Below are positions 1-11,660 of a DNA stretch of 64,000 bases, in pieces. Position 1 is the first letter of the stretch. Each line of letters starts with the position of its first letter. The translations under genes were made by a program, and so were the position numbers. The stretch comes from Mytilus edulis (lineage: Eukaryota > Mollusca > Bivalvia > Mytilida > Mytilidae), in NCBI RefSeq assembly GCF_963676685.1, contig NC_092349.1, forward strand, positions 55,441,232 through 55,505,231, given 5' to 3'. Under the pieces are notes generated by a model that worked only from the letters and a program-made list of their open reading frames with translations, ran no database searches and had not been told where the DNA came from.

Positions 1-2052
1 TATCTTTATACATATTTAAAATAACATTATATATTTTCCCTTTAATACCATTTAAAAGAAGTTTATACCAGAGAGCCTCTCTCCAAACCGTGTCAAACGC
101 CTTTTCAAAATCGACGAATGCACAAAACAGGTTTTTATTTCTATATTTCAAAATTTCAAAAAATGAGTGTAGAGCAAACAAACTATCAGTTGTAGAGTAT
201 GATTTTCGAAATCCAAATTGATTTTCATTTAGCAAGAGTGTTTCTTCAGAGAAAAGACATAATCTTTCATTTAGTATAGCTGTAAATAATTTGCCAGAAG
301 GTAACTCAAAATTGTTATCGGACGGATTTTTTTGGATCAAACTGGTTGCCTTTACCTTTATATATAGGTTTTATATTTCCAATTAGCCAAATATCGGGCA
401 AAACGCCGGAGTCAAATATGAGATTAAATAGCTTTTCATAGATCGGAAGAAATAAATCTGCAGTAGATTTCATGTATTCATTTACTACATAATCTTCACC
501 GCAGGCTTTGTTATTCTTCAGATTTTTAATGCATTTAGCTATTTCTTCTCTGGAAATGTAGGCACTAATTTGATTGTTTAAATGATCAATATCAACATTA
601 TCAAATATATCTGTATTAGACATTTCTCGATTAGGGGGTTCTTCAACCGTTTGGTTCAGTTTTTTTTTAAAAAGTTGAATAAGTCCTCGAGCGGAAGATT
701 TGGTTGCTTTTTCTGTTTACCCCTATTCCAAAGATTCCAATACTCTTTCGGGTCGGAAGTTTTCATATTTTTAAGTTTACTACGCATTTGCTTTCTATAC
801 TTTTTACTATTCGCATCGAGTGTCTTTTTATATTGTTCCTCTGCTTCTAAAACCTCTCGTTTAAGTGTATCTGTTTTTCTAAACTTAAGCTTTCTTTTTA
901 GTTTACGATAGTTTTGTCTTTCGAATCTACATTCTTCGTTAAAACAAGGTTTATCTCCCTTAGGCTTCTTATTTGTAGATTTTCGTTTTTGCGTATCTTT
1001 TCGGGAACCAAAAGTATTCTTTGCACTTTCAATAAAAAGATTGCTTAATTTGCTAACAAAAGAATTAACTTTATCCTTATCTAAATTGTCACTCAAAGTT
1101 TCTTCCAAATCAGTATACAAAACTTGAAGTTTTTCTTTATCTATATTATCAACATATGAAGTTTTTTTTGACACGTCCCACTTTTTAACTCTACAGTTAA
1201 CTGAACTATCGCATGTATTGTCAATTTGGTCATTGACAGCAGTAAATTCATTCCTGTGTAAAGAAGTGGTAATTGAAGAGTGAACATCTGAGTATAAACG
1301 TGAAAACTCTTTAACTTTAAAGTTTGAAACAAATTTAAGAAAATCATATTTACAAATACAGTAATCAATAACGCTGGTATTTTTACATGTTAATTTACCA
1401 GATTCATGTTTATCATCACCAATACGACCATTAACAATTAACAGGTCGTTACCTTTACATTATTCTAATAATTTCTGACCAGAACGGGTTTTTACAGTAT
1501 CCATACTCTTTCTTTTTCTGTCAATATTAAGAGTCTCTAAGCAATTTAAATTATCTTGTATCAATTCCGAAAAATCTTGCTCGTGTTCATGTGTTTCGAT
1601 CTCAAAATAATCTGGTTCATCTGCAGTTCTGCCATTAAAATCGCCCAATAAACAAATATATTTAAAATTTTGAGAAAAGGTACGTATTTCATTTTCAACT
1701 TGATCGAAAGTATCTGGCTGGTGATATACGGAGTTTGCTGGTGGGATGTATACTATACCAAAGACAACATCCTCATCTATTTTTGAAAAAACCGAAGAGA
1801 GTTTGAACCAGAATGTATTTTTTGAATCTGTTTCTAATAGTTCTAAATAATTATTAAGTTTTTCTTTATATGCTAGAATAATACCACCAGATTTTTTCCC
1901 ATATTTTTGTCTGTTTTTCATATGAAAAATAAAACCAGGAAGATTTATTGTATCTAAATCATCAGTCTTCGTTTCTTGCAGACACATTATATCATGATCA
2001 TATAAAAGTTCACAAAATTCAGAGTACTGAAGACGCTTATTTATACCACAAC
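1..2052 (-). mobile_element. 5'-truncated, decayed non-LTR (LINE) retrotransposon, endonuclease plus reverse transcriptase
   Basis: On the minus strand a decayed ORF2-type polyprotein reads from about 2052 to the left edge. The N-terminal part (about 2040-1460) is an endonuclease/exonuclease/phosphatase domain, with LQETKTDD (metal-binding Glu), VVFGIVYIPP and LLGDFNGR. A lysine-rich linker follows (about 1459-656), then a reverse transcriptase start (623-315) with KNNKACGEDYVVNEYMKS and PIYKGKGN. Bases 314-1 continue with NQFGFRKSYSTTDSLFALH and the motif-A block FVDFEKAFDTVWR. Lesions: an in-frame TAA at 1462-1460, since the frame resumes 285 nt later without a shift; a frameshift in the A-run at about 661-669; and another in the A-run at about 328-334. 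It is therefore inactive. The 5' end is truncated inside the endonuclease. The remaining RT and 3' end lie outside the window. The clade (CR1/Jockey-like or other) cannot be fixed from this portion. Confidence 0.9.
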
Positions 2053-2438
2053 AGGTACAATCAGCCACTACAAAATATTCAACAACAAGCAGCCCCACTA
2101 CAAATTGTACATCAGCCAACAATGATTCAGGTACAACCCAATCTACAGCAAAACATGCCACAACAATTATCGACAACCAATCAACAACCTGCAACAAGTT
2201 TTCAGCAACAACAGAATGTATCACAACTGCAACAATAACCGACGATGATGGCAGTTCAACTACCACAGATCACAAATCAATATGTACCATCCGTACAACT
2301 TCAGCCTGTTATTGGAAATATTTCAACCCAACAACAACAACAACAGGACTATAGTTCAGGGTTCATAGCCAACAACCTACATTTACAACCGCAAGGAGGC
2401 ATTCAAAATGGTGTTCAGAACACCGAGTTTCAATAGAA
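2053..2438 (+). pseudogene. Glutamine-rich 3' exon fragment, interrupted
   Basis: From about 2053 the plus strand changes to a CAA/CAG-rich reading frame that encodes a Gln/Pro/Asn-rich stretch (QQQ, PQQL, SFQQQQ, STQQQQQQD). It ends at TAG 2434-2436, after QNTEFQ. An in-frame TAA at 2236-2238 breaks it once; the same frame continues directly after that stop. Upstream the frame runs into antisense retrotransposon sequence, so the left part of the exon is lost or lies beyond the insertion. Low-complexity Gln-rich tails are typical of transcription cofactors and RNA-binding proteins, but nothing in the fragment identifies the family. It could be the terminal exon of a real gene whose TAA ends translation early, or a dead fragment. 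The identity is unknown. Confidence 0.5.
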
Positions 2439-3111
2439 TGTTGATTATTCCAAAACGCCTCGTTTATAACAATATTTATCCATTCTTAAATTTTTAAAAT
2501 GAAATCACAGATAGTATATAAATAGTGTATACGTTCATTGGGTAAATTGGAATAATCTGTTTCTCTAATGAAGACTGATTAGTGGTTTGATATGGCGGGA
2601 AATGCATACAACATTTGAGAATTATAACTTTAAGTTATCCCATTTCACCTATTCTGGTAATATGTTACGTAAAATATTTGAATCAACTCAAGCATCGCGT
2701 AATTGTCATATTTACCAAAAATCATAAATGTATATTCATTGACGACGAACCACGCGGAAGCGACAACACTCAATAATTCATTTTATTTTTACAACCACGA
2801 GTTATGAATATCAATGTATATATATAATATGTATTTTACAAATGCATGTCGATACTGTTTTTTTTTGTGTAGTTATGCGCGTGCTCCAACATGTTCTGTG
2901 TTTACTAAATCTTTATATCCATATTAGTTGAATAAAGATTCATTTATTTTTGTCATTCATTCATTCACATGTGTCCTTTTATTTGTTTGGTTTCTTAGAT
3001 GTTTAATATTTTTATGTCGTTGGGTTGCTGTTTCAATAACACACAAACCTCAATTTATATTGAAATTTGATATGTGTATGAACAGTCAATCAATTTTTAA
3101 AAGTAGAGAAA
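2439..3111 (+). other. Probable 3' UTR of the Gln-rich fragment, then unassigned sequence
   Basis: AT-rich and without coding signal. A canonical AATAAA lies at 2931-2936, about 495 nt after the Gln-rich stop codon, and could be its polyadenylation signal. I recognise nothing else between it and 3111. Confidence 0.3.
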
Positions 3112-3522
3112 GTCAGAGTTCCCGGAGAGAACCTTCCGTAGAAAAACTGGTAATTCAAGTCAATTAAACTTCAGTGTTGACAGGCAATTGAAAGGAGTAG
3201 ATGAACCACTTAGATCACTCGGCCACGAAGGCTCCCTCAATCAATTGGATCGAATCTAGATTCATCTATAATCAACAGCAGTTTCAATCAAGTTGAAGCC
3301 GGAGTGTCTGGAGAGAAACGCTGATCTTCTGCAGGAAAACTGGCAATCCTATTAAATAAAGATTATAGTCGAACGCAACTACCATGTGCGGTGTTTGAGC
3401 TCTCAACCTACATGTTGACAGGCAAGTGAAACAGTAGAACTACTAAGACCTCTCGGCGCTCTCAAATTTATTTGATCGAATCTATAATCATCTATAATTA
3501 ACAGCAGTTTCAAACAAATTAA
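3112..3522. repeat. Tandem dimer of a unit of about 240 bp
   Basis: Two diverged copies of one unit follow each other. Each has a GGAGAGAA block, a GAAAAACTGG or GAAAACTGGCAAT block, GTTGACAGGCAA, a CTCGGC block, GATCGAATCTA and CATCTATAATYAACAGCAG. The GTTGACAGGCAA landmarks are at about 3176 and 3413. Confidence 0.6.
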
Positions 3523-4792
3523 CTGAAACGTTTTTGCAAAATACAAAACGTTTGAAACATTGCGATTTTCTCGTTGAAACATCTTTTAGTCACTTAAATC
3601 AGGTAAATCCAGAAAAGCGCTTCGAACGCATGAAATTTATAAAACGTGTTGTTTTCATTTTCTACTGGCAAAACAAATTTCTATGATTAACTATCAGTGA
3701 TTTATTCATGCAAGTAATCATCCGTATATAACATAAACATATTAACTGTTCACCAAAACCAACAACGTGACGTTGTTTTCATTTTTGGATACGAACAATG
3801 AAATTACCCATGGGGCTTTAGATACTGAAGTGGCGAATGGTACATGTTGTTTTGTGTGTAAACCATTGCAATATTTAAGACAACAATAGTTTATTGATGG
3901 TCAAGCTCATAAAAATATTTAGAAGACAAATCAAGGTAACAAACATAAATTGATGAAACCGCATGAACTTAAAAAAAGAAAAAAAAAGGCCGGATGCGTC
4001 GACAGAGTACAATTGGTTGACATTGAATTTGGAAACATATACCTTGAAGTTCAATACTATTTTTACTTCCTAATCATTCTTACTCCAACATTGTTTGATC
4101 GTAGGATATTTCGTGTCTAAGAACAATATGGATCATGTGACCTAGTTACATCTAAAAAGGACGTGATCGATTCCCATGACACATGGGCACATCAAACTAT
4201 CTAGTTTTAGCTAATAAGCTAAGGAGTTTCGGACGACAGAATTTTAGAGGCGTATGTACACACTTGAAATCAGACATGTAGACATAGCGGACTCTCTAAT
4301 ACTCTTTTCACTCATACATTAACAATAAAAAAAACTTCAATTTTATCCCCAGTACTGTTTTAGAAATCTAATTAATAAAATGAAATAAAATGAAATAAAA
4401 ATGTTTTACAAAAAGCAACAGAAACCCCTTATAAACTAAACTAAAGGTGGTCGCTAGTATTCCCGAAGTTTAAGCTGTTCCCGTTCTACCACTATCATCC
4501 GTCGTATCACTCATTGGAAGTAAAATGTCTGTGATAGTCGAATTGGTTGATGTCTCAATCGGGAAAGTTTGTGTAATTATGGCAAAGACAAGTTCAACAT
4601 AGCCGTCTTCATCTGTGACACAGGTATTACATAACGTAAACCAAATCATCAACTTTATTGCGCACATCACTGCCTAAAAATGAGCTCTGCATAAAAAGTA
4701 ATATGGAACAGTATGGCCAGCATAGGCAAACCACTGAGAGTATAGAATTAGTCAATTTATAAATGATCAATAAATAAACTAATCATATATAC
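3523..4792. other. No recognised gene or element
   Basis: AT-rich intergenic sequence. It holds a short run of TGAAATAAAA units near 4380. A 66-codon minus-strand ORF at 4470-4670 has only a faint resemblance to a retrotransposon endonuclease segment. Confidence 0.5.
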
Positions 4793-4856
4793 CAGGATTA
4801 AAATTTTGTACGCCAGACGCGCGCCTTTAAAAGACTCATCAGTGACTCTCCAAAAA
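4793..4856 (-). repeat. Fragment of the CGTCTGGCG dispersed repeat
   Basis: It reads ATACCAGGATTAAAATTTTG and then GCCAGACGCGCG. This is the inverse of the conserved 3' half of the longer copies at 9548-9703 and 46177-46365. Confidence 0.75.
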
Positions 4857-5089
4857 TTTAAAATACCAAATAAAGTACGAAGTCAAAGGATAAATGTACA
4901 TCTGAACATAATAGACAAATCCGTTAATAGTGGTTCACGAAATCAAGAACATTTTATTTGGTATGACACAACCGTATAAGATGCTCATTAATCATGTTGA
5001 TAGTAACATTCTCCTAGTAATACTACAATATCACACATATGCATATTACTACAACAGCATATAGTAGTTATTATAAAGCACAACACATC

Positions 5090-5095
5090 TTTATT
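5090..5095 (-). promoter_or_regulatory. Candidate polyadenylation signal of the nuclease gene
   Basis: TTTATT on the plus strand (AATAAA on the coding strand) lies about 320 nt after the nuclease stop codon, a plausible 3' UTR length. Confidence 0.45.
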
Positions 5096-5413
5096 GACTA
5101 GATAACACAACTATCCAACAACAAACAGAATGCACGACAAGCAATAAAGAACCACAAATAATTACTAGTAACCAATATAAACCCGTGAGATAGCACATCT
5201 GCTGTGAAAAATATTATAACCCTACTGCAATGATCTCTGAGGCAATGATAAAAAACAAAATTAAACAAAACACAACCATAGCTGATATAATTTTTTAATG
5301 AAACCACAAGAGGTATATAAAATAAGTATCTTGGATATTATTGAGTACATAAAAAAATAAATAACTATATCTAAAAGAACAAGTAAATATATGGACATAT
5401 TAAATGGACATAT

Positions 5414-6412
5414 TTATCCAAACACCCTATTATAAAAGGAACACGCTCCATTGTAAATATATTTACATACACGAGCAAACAAAGAAGTCTTCTCTTTAAT
5501 AAAGCGATCGTCGGTACTGGCAATCTCGTTAATAATATTGTCTGCTTTATGCTGGTTGAACAGACAGTTTTTCACTGTATATCCATTTTGATCTTTATAA
5601 TCTGCAAACAGTGTAGTTGAGGTGGTTGGTAAAAAATTCTGTATTGAGTAGATAAATATTGAGGAGTTTTCAACGTTTTCGCCTACAAATCCTGCAGACC
5701 ATCCCTCATTACGGAGGGCGCCATTTGCACCTGAGGAATCGCAGCATACGGCTGTCCAGTAGTGATCAGGTACATTCACTCTTCCATTACTTATGGACCT
5801 AGAATTGCTCGGTAAGACGCCTGTAATATAATAACGTCTTGCTCCTACAAAATTACAATACTTTTTTGAGATGTTATAGAGAGTGTTTTCAAATTTATTC
5901 CATATTCCTTGATTAAATGAACGGACTTGAGGTGCAATATTAGTTAAAGTATTTGTCGATTTTCTACTATCGTTAGTTTCGCAATGGTATAGCTGTGGAT
6001 TTAAATGTCCCCTATCAAAACCGCTACCTGTATAGTCGACATCTACTGCTTGTTTTCCCCCGAATGTTGCTATATTGTTGTTTGCTTTGTTGATTTGTAC
6101 CATACTTGGATTTATTTGATTTGCTAGTTGAGGCTCAACAAACCAACCATTATAGCGACTGCCGCACTTATCAAACGACAATGTGTATGCGCTATAGTAC
6201 GGAATTCTGTTTGTTGTGTCATATTCAGTAGCGTAATAATATTGGTTACCAAGTCGTTGACAGATTTGAGTTGATCCGACCAGTCCTTTCAACATTGGTG
6301 CAGTCTTCTGGTAGAAAAACTCATCAATACATTTTGTAAAATTTGGCGATACTTCTAGTTTTACAAAATTAAAAGATAGGAAAATGACAACGGTTCCAAA
6401 TACTTTCATCAT
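5414..6412 (-). CDS. Secreted DNA/RNA non-specific endonuclease (ENDOD1-like)
   Basis: A DNA/RNA non-specific endonuclease of the beta-beta-alpha-metal (Serratia nuclease-type) superfamily, most like animal ENDOD1-like proteins. It would cleave nucleic acid phosphodiesters with a divalent metal. The open frame from 6445 is 343 codons. I place the start at the paired ATGs at 6412 and 6409, because a splice-acceptor-like TTTCAG ends at 6430 and a good signal peptide (MKVFGTVVIFLSFNF) follows. Counted from 6445, GFDRGHLNP lies at residues 142-150 with catalytic His147, and LTNIAPQVRSFNQGIWNKFE at 167-186 carries the expected metal-ligand Asn178 and Glu186. Several Cys residues fit a secreted, disulfide-bonded protein. 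No lesion is visible. Neighbours are only repeats. A role in extracellular nucleic acid digestion or immunity is inference. A non-coding 5' exon probably lies upstream of 6430. Confidence 0.9.
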   Translation of the reverse strand: MMKVFGTVVIFLSFNFVKLEVSPNFTKCIDEFFYQKTAPMLKGLVGSTQICQRLGNQYYYATEYDTTNRIPYYSAYTLSFDKCGSRYNGWFVEPQLANQINPSMVQINKANNNIATFGGKQAVDVDYTGSGFDRGHLNPQLYHCETNDSRKSTNTLTNIAPQVRSFNQGIWNKFENTLYNISKKYCNFVGARRYYITGVLPSNSRSISNGRVNVPDHYWTAVCCDSSGANGALRNEGWSAGFVGENVENSSIFIYSIQNFLPTTSTTLFADYKDQNGYTVKNCLFNQHKADNIINEIASTDDRFIKEKTSLFARVCKYIYNGACSFYNRVFG

Positions 6413-6429
6413 TGTGAACAATGTATCGC

Positions 6430-6435
6430 CTGAAA
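6430..6435 (-). promoter_or_regulatory. Candidate splice acceptor in the nuclease 5' UTR
   Basis: The coding strand reads TTCATTTCAG then GCGATACATTGTTCACA then ATGATGAAAG. The AG is followed 17 nt later by the ATG pair that opens the signal peptide, which suggests an intron in the 5' leader. Confidence 0.4.
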
Positions 6436-6445
6436 TGAACAACAC

Positions 6446-6929
6446 GAATTAATAATATTGTGAAGCATGGTACATAAAAATTATTCAGTATCCAGTTTTC
6501 TTATTATTTCTGTGTAAAGACCTTTTGGTTTTGTTCGGGTGTTATTACCCCTGAATGTTTTAATTTGAGAGTAATTTAAATATATTTCAAACTGATACAT
6601 CATAAAAGCATGGGTCTTCTGATAATGAAAGGATGTACTTTACCTAAAAATTATTATCTGTACGTGATATTATGCAAACCAAAATTATTGTGTTTACACT
6701 TATAGAGTCTAGCTAGAGATATCATACAATTTCAGAATCTGTTTAAATTCAGCTATATTATGACACAGAAGACCATTATGTAAAGCGGAAGTATCTAATT
6801 CTGGTCTGCATTCCACAGAAATGTACAATGAAACCATGTGGAATAGACATAGAAAAAGATTTCTATGCCGTAGTGAAATGTACCCCGCGCCCTATAAATG
6901 AAGAATAAGATTGTGTGTCACAATGTGTA
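6446..6929. other. Upstream region of the nuclease gene, nothing recognised
   Basis: AT-rich and non-coding. If the acceptor at 6430 is real, this stretch is intron and the promoter lies further right. No TATA box or CpG-rich patch stands out. Confidence 0.4.
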
Positions 6930-7395
6930 ATTGTGGTATGATGGTAAATATATAGTACGGTAAAAGACTCACAACACTAAAATGGTCAAATGAAAATCAC
7001 GGTATCATGAGGTAAATTACACATGATGGCAAACAATCTTACCAAGTATGAAAGTTTTCTGGCTGATGATTTCAGAAGAGCTGCATTAATAAGGTGACAT
7101 TAATACAATACTTCAAAGAATAGTAAAAGTACCATAACTCCCGTAAAATAGTCAGACCAAAATGACGATATATGGCCATCAATCCTACTTAGTATGAAAG
7201 CTTTGTGTCAAAACGGTCTCAGAGTAGTTGAGTTGACAAGGTATTATTATCACAACACTTAAAAAAATAGCCAAAGTCCCTTTACTCCCGTAAAAAAGGT
7301 CGAATAAAAATGACGATATACTATGGTCAACTACACATGATGATAAAACTTGGAACAAATTTTAAAGACATTAAAAGTTGAGTCAACGTTAATGC
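6930..7395. repeat. Tandem repeat of about 150 bp, three copies
   Basis: Three diverged units share CATAACTCCCGTAAAA-like, AAAATGACGATATA, a CATGATGG/CATCAATCC block and GTATGAAAG. The CTCCCGTAAAA landmarks lie about 148 nt apart (near 7138 and 7286). The design resembles the 161-bp array at 26.7-27.5 kb. Confidence 0.65.
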
Positions 7396-8639
7396 AACTT
7401 TAATTTTATAATAATACAAAAAAAAATGTGATATTTGCAGCTCTCGGCGGGGGCTAGTCCGATGTTCTCTGACGTCTGAGAAATAAAATATTCTACATCA
7501 GTAGGTAAATGTACATCGTCATTCAAGAAAGTATTCAAGGGATCATTAGTGAAATAAAAGCTGCCATTTCGTTTGATTACCAGGACTTATTTCTTGTCCG
7601 ATTAAACCTGTGCTAATGACTGTCCATTTTACTTTGAGAGTTGTACAAGTACACAGTCAACTCCGGTTTTGTTGGTTTTTATTTGAAAAAAGAGGTACGT
7701 ATGACAATCTCTTTACGCCAAAGACTGCGAGGAAGACATGTAGGTATTATCTTGAAAGGTCAATCTTTTGCAGCTATCCTACATTCTTCCCAACCAATTT
7801 ACATTTCGATTTTTCATCTGATCAATCGGTTTCTAATTTATTTTGTTTAAAGTTATGTTTGCTTGATTGCTTTTTAACGAGAATACGAGAGTAGTGGCAG
7901 ATTATTCAATCATGTTGTGAATATTTCCGTAGGAAAATTGTTCTAAGAAAACAAGTGGGCTTTGGTGATCATGGCTTCTAGGAATTAAATTTCTTTAAAC
8001 GGTACGACGAAATGTACTTTTCAACCTTATGTTCTAAATATCGGGACACTTTGGAACGTTTAAAGAATACATCAACCAAATTAATTGTTTGGATATTTCA
8101 GGACGTTCTTTATATACTTATATAGATTTTCGTAAGTCAAAATCATGAATAATGTCATTGCCTGCGGCAAAATCAGAAGAATATTTTTTTTAGTTTTTAA
8201 CCAAAGTGGGGTTTCCCTAGATTCATCAGCTGTTTGCTAAGAAAGTGTTACGATAAAACGCCTCTAGAATGTGTGATAGCAGAACATTTTCTTGAATTAA
8301 AAAAAATGCATTTGAGCGCGTAGGGAAATAAATTAAAGTTCCATCGAAAGGCAACTCAAGGCCTGTCACTCTATTTATATACTAATGTGACACATGGCTT
8401 TGTAGTAATGACTAGATGTTGTGCCAAATATAAGGCTGTGACAATCTATCCCTTGGAGTAGAAAACTCTTACTGTTTCCAATAATTCAAATCATAAACAG
8501 TAAATGTTCAGCTAAATGAACATATCAATGATATTTCGTGTCAACAAAATTATAATGCTGAATAAAAGGCTGGTGATTCAACAGGGTTGAAACGTCCATA
8601 CGCGCTGTCATTGACACAAGTGGTTGTAAAAACCCATCA
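7396..8639. other. No recognised gene or element
   Basis: AT-rich. The ORFs at 7610-7894 overlap each other in different frames and have no recognisable domain, so I do not call them genes. Confidence 0.5.
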
Positions 8640-8819
8640 CATATACCAGGCTTATAATTTTGTAATTAAAGTCCTCCTTAATTTACCTCCTTTTCTCATT
8701 TCTACTATTACAGAATCCATACGGGTTGACAGATTAAAAAACAAGCGCAAAATTATGTAAACGGATAAATGACATGCAATATAAATAAGTCACATTGTAT
8801 AAAAAGTTAAAAGTTATAG

Positions 8820-9062
8820 GTCAAAGTACAGTTTTTAACACGGAGCATGGCTCACACCGAACAACAAGCTATAAAGGGCCCTAACATGACTAGTGTAAAA
8901 CAATTCAAACAGGAAACCCAAAGGGTTTAATCTATATAAAAAAGAGAAACGAGAAACACTTATGAACCACACTAACAAACGACAACCACCGAACAACAGG
9001 CTCCTGACTAGGGATAGGTGCATACAAATTACAGCGGGTTGAAACGTTTTAACAGGCGCCCA
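8820..9062. repeat. Dispersed repeat with the GGAGCATGGCTCAC motif
   Basis: It shares the blocks GGTCAAAGTA, CACGGAGCATGGCTCAC, GGGCCC and ACTAGTGTAAAACAATTCAAAC with 11430-11660 and 61225-61420. Its end (GACTAGGGATAGGTGCATAC, AGCGGGTTGAAACGTTTTAA) resembles the GACAGGCGCAAA / GCGGCGGGGTTAAAC part of 57050-57110. It has no coding capacity. Confidence 0.65.
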
Positions 9063-9547
9063 TTTTCATCTTAACCTGAGAAAGTAGCATAACATTACAA
9101 CATAAAAAGACACACTATAAAATATCAATTGAAATGGCTTAACTCGATCAAAAAGACATTTAAACAAAAACAAGTAAACATATAATGAACAAATGACACA
9201 ATATAAATACAATATTAAAACGTAGGTGCCTATATACCATTATAGGAAGTTATAAAAAATATGTAGGAAGAGTGTCAATAAGACAACTATCACCTGCGAC
9301 AAAATGGTGTTAAATAATACAACGTTCATAGGTAAATTCAAATAAGAAAATTTTTGCTGTTAGGAGTATGAAATTAAACAGTTTTTACAAAATTAATAAA
9401 TTTGTTGTTCAGAGTACGAGTACAGAAGTGAAAATATCATCAAAGGTTGTACATATTAAAAATAGTGAGACGAGATATAACACAAAATAAGAAAACATTG
9501 AATAACAGAAATGCATTACAAATTGTGTCAACAGGTCAAATTAACAC
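9063..9547. other. Low-complexity repeat remnants
   Basis: AT-rich sequence. A short block at about 9262-9300 (GTAGGAAGAGTGTCAATAAG, ACAACTATCACC) matches the start of other dispersed repeats in the window. No gene is visible. Confidence 0.4.
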
Positions 9548-9703
9548 GAAAGTACGATTGACAACTTTTTGGAATTTTGGATCCTCAATGCTCTTCAACT
9601 GTGTACTTGTTTGACTTTATAATATTTTGATATGATCGTCACTGATGAGTCTTGTGTAGACGAAACGCGCGTCTGGCGTACTAAATTATAATCCTGGTAC
9701 CTT
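9548..9703 (+). repeat. CGTCTGGCG dispersed repeat, near complete
   Basis: Colinear with 46177-46365: ACAACTTTTTGGAATTTTG, ATCCTCAATGCTCTTCAAC, GTACTTGTTTGRCTTTATAA, GATGAGTCTTRTGTAGACG, AAACGCGCGTCTGGCGTA, ATAATCCTGGTACCTTTGAT. About 155 bp and non-coding; probably a SINE-like or other short non-autonomous element. Confidence 0.8.
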
Positions 9704-10477
9704 TGATATTTCTTGAGAGTACTTGCAGTAAATGAAAGCTAGTTAAAAGCCAAAAATAATTAACAATAAGAAAATCATGCACCAGAGACTAAAATAAACT
9801 GTTCACACAGAGACATGTCTCGCCTTTTTGATATTTTGATAGTAAAATGCAAATATTGAAATTAAAATAGCAATACCAGTCTATGGAAGAAGCGAATCGA
9901 TATAAACTTTTCTTATATCAACGAGCGATATTGTATTATATTAACGAGCGATATTGTATTATATCAACGAGTTGCATTGTGGGAAATTTCAGACGAATTT
10001 TAGCATTTGTACGAAGAAAGGCAGATTTTTGGTATAAAGTAATGACTCTTTTCTTAAAACAGGGTGACATTTAACACGACATTCGTCTGCTGTATAATTT
10101 TCTATGAATTATTTTATGTAATAACAAGCAAGGTGTATTTAAACGAGAAAATTGGATTGTTGGATAAATGAAACATAAAAGTGCGATTTATCATTTGTAG
10201 ATGTACACATTCAATAAATATCATGTAGCAAATTCAGTGGAATGCAATTGAGATGAATTCATTTGTTTGCTAAGCCAAAATCACCTATAAGTCAAAGATA
10301 CTACTATATAATTTCGAAAATTTTGCCCTATTGATAGTTGAAAGTGTTAACAAGCTGTCCAGTCTATTGTTTTCAATCACATGGTTTAACCGACTAATTC
10401 TACTTGAAGTGATGATGCAATGGCGGAATTTAAATGCGGTTGTAAATAGTCTACCTACCTATTAGATTCTAATATAG

Positions 10478-10645
10478 GTCCAGTGGCGGATCTAGGGGGG
10501 TCGGGGGTTGGAAACCCCCTATTTTTGCCGATCAATGTATTTGAATGGGGAAATATGGTTTGAACCCCCCTTTTATCCTGGGTTTGGAACCTCCCCCTTT
10601 TAAAAACGGATGGATCTCTCCTTGAGAACCCACTGCTATAGCCTA
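10478..10645 (+). repeat. GGCGGATCTAG-type short MITE-like repeat
   Basis: It begins GTCCAGTGGCGGATCTAGGG, then GGGGGTTGGAAACCCCC, GATCAATGTATTTGAATGGG and AACCCCCCTTTTATCCTGGG. The same family occurs inverted at 59556-59715, and a relative lies at 54010-54185. Confidence 0.75.
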
Positions 10646-11429
10646 GCCACATGGGTAATATCGAAATAGACAAAAAATATCATTACTTAAAAGAAAAAAA
10701 AACATTCATTCAAACAATCCAATCCAATACAGCTCAAAATTACGAATATTCAAATGGTAAAATAAACATTCCAAACAAATTAAAATGTACAAATGCTGAT
10801 GTCCCGAACTTTGAAGATACCAAATGAGTAGCCTCAGACTATAAATTAAACAACTTCAGATACAATGAAAATCAAAAATCTTGTCAAACAGAAAATGTAT
10901 TCATTATTAACATAGAAAAAAATATTGAAAAGGAAAACAGTTCTTTTCGGATATCAAAGACTTTTCGCGTTGGTATATCGATATCTCCATGAACATAATC
11001 AGCTCGCCGCGTGGGCATTCCGATGTATTGTTGCCACAGAGATTTGACTTTTGTTTTTGACTAGTAATCGATCGTATAAATACGCGAACATTTCTTAGTG
11101 CAAAATAACAATCCGAATCGCTTGTTATAAATTCGTTTCTTCAATGAATATTAAAAAAATTAGAAAACAAAAAAATAAAATGTAAATGTCTGTTGACGTT
11201 AGAAATGTGTATACATCTTTTCTATATTTATAAATTTAGATCGTTCAGTGCTGTGTATTTAGTATGTTTATTGACGTAATCGTTCTTGTACCATCATAAC
11301 TGTCGTTACCGTTTAAGCTTTAGAAGTGTGCTAGTTCATATTGCATTTTACAAAAGATTCAGCACCCAAATGACGTTTTTAGAGGACTGGGAAGCAGTTA
11401 TTTATAATGAGAAATTTTAAAGATTTATA

Positions 11430-11660
11430 GATATAAGAAGATGGTGCATGAGTCCGAATGAGACAACTTACCATCAAAGAAATAATTAGTTTCAAGTAAA
11501 CCTTTATAGATCAAAGTAGGGCCTTAAACACGGAGCATTGGCTCACAGCGAAAACCACGCTATATAGGAACCAAAAAATTACTAGTGTTAAACCATTCAA
11601 ACAAGAAAACCAACGGTCTAATTTGTATATAAAAAAAGAGATTCAAAAGTACAGGTCAAA
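11430..11660. repeat. Dispersed repeat with the GGGCCTTAAACACGGAGC motif
   Basis: Shares GAATGAGACAACTTACCATC, TAGGGCCTTAAACACGGAGC and GTGTTAAACCATTCAAACAA with the copies at 8820 and 61225. It lies inside the 2.5-kb inverted-repeat element. Confidence 0.65.

Noticed and set aside
4470-4670. 66-codon minus-strand ORF with WFTLCNTCVTDEDG resembling a LINE endonuclease segment
   Set aside because: The similarity to WFKL...DEDVV of the 1.8-kb element is short and no flanking LINE blocks were found. Possibly an old scrap, too weak to call.
7610-7894. Two overlapping plus-strand ORFs of 94 and 69 codons
   Set aside because: Different frames over the same AT-rich stretch, with no domain, no splice context and no homologue that I can recall.
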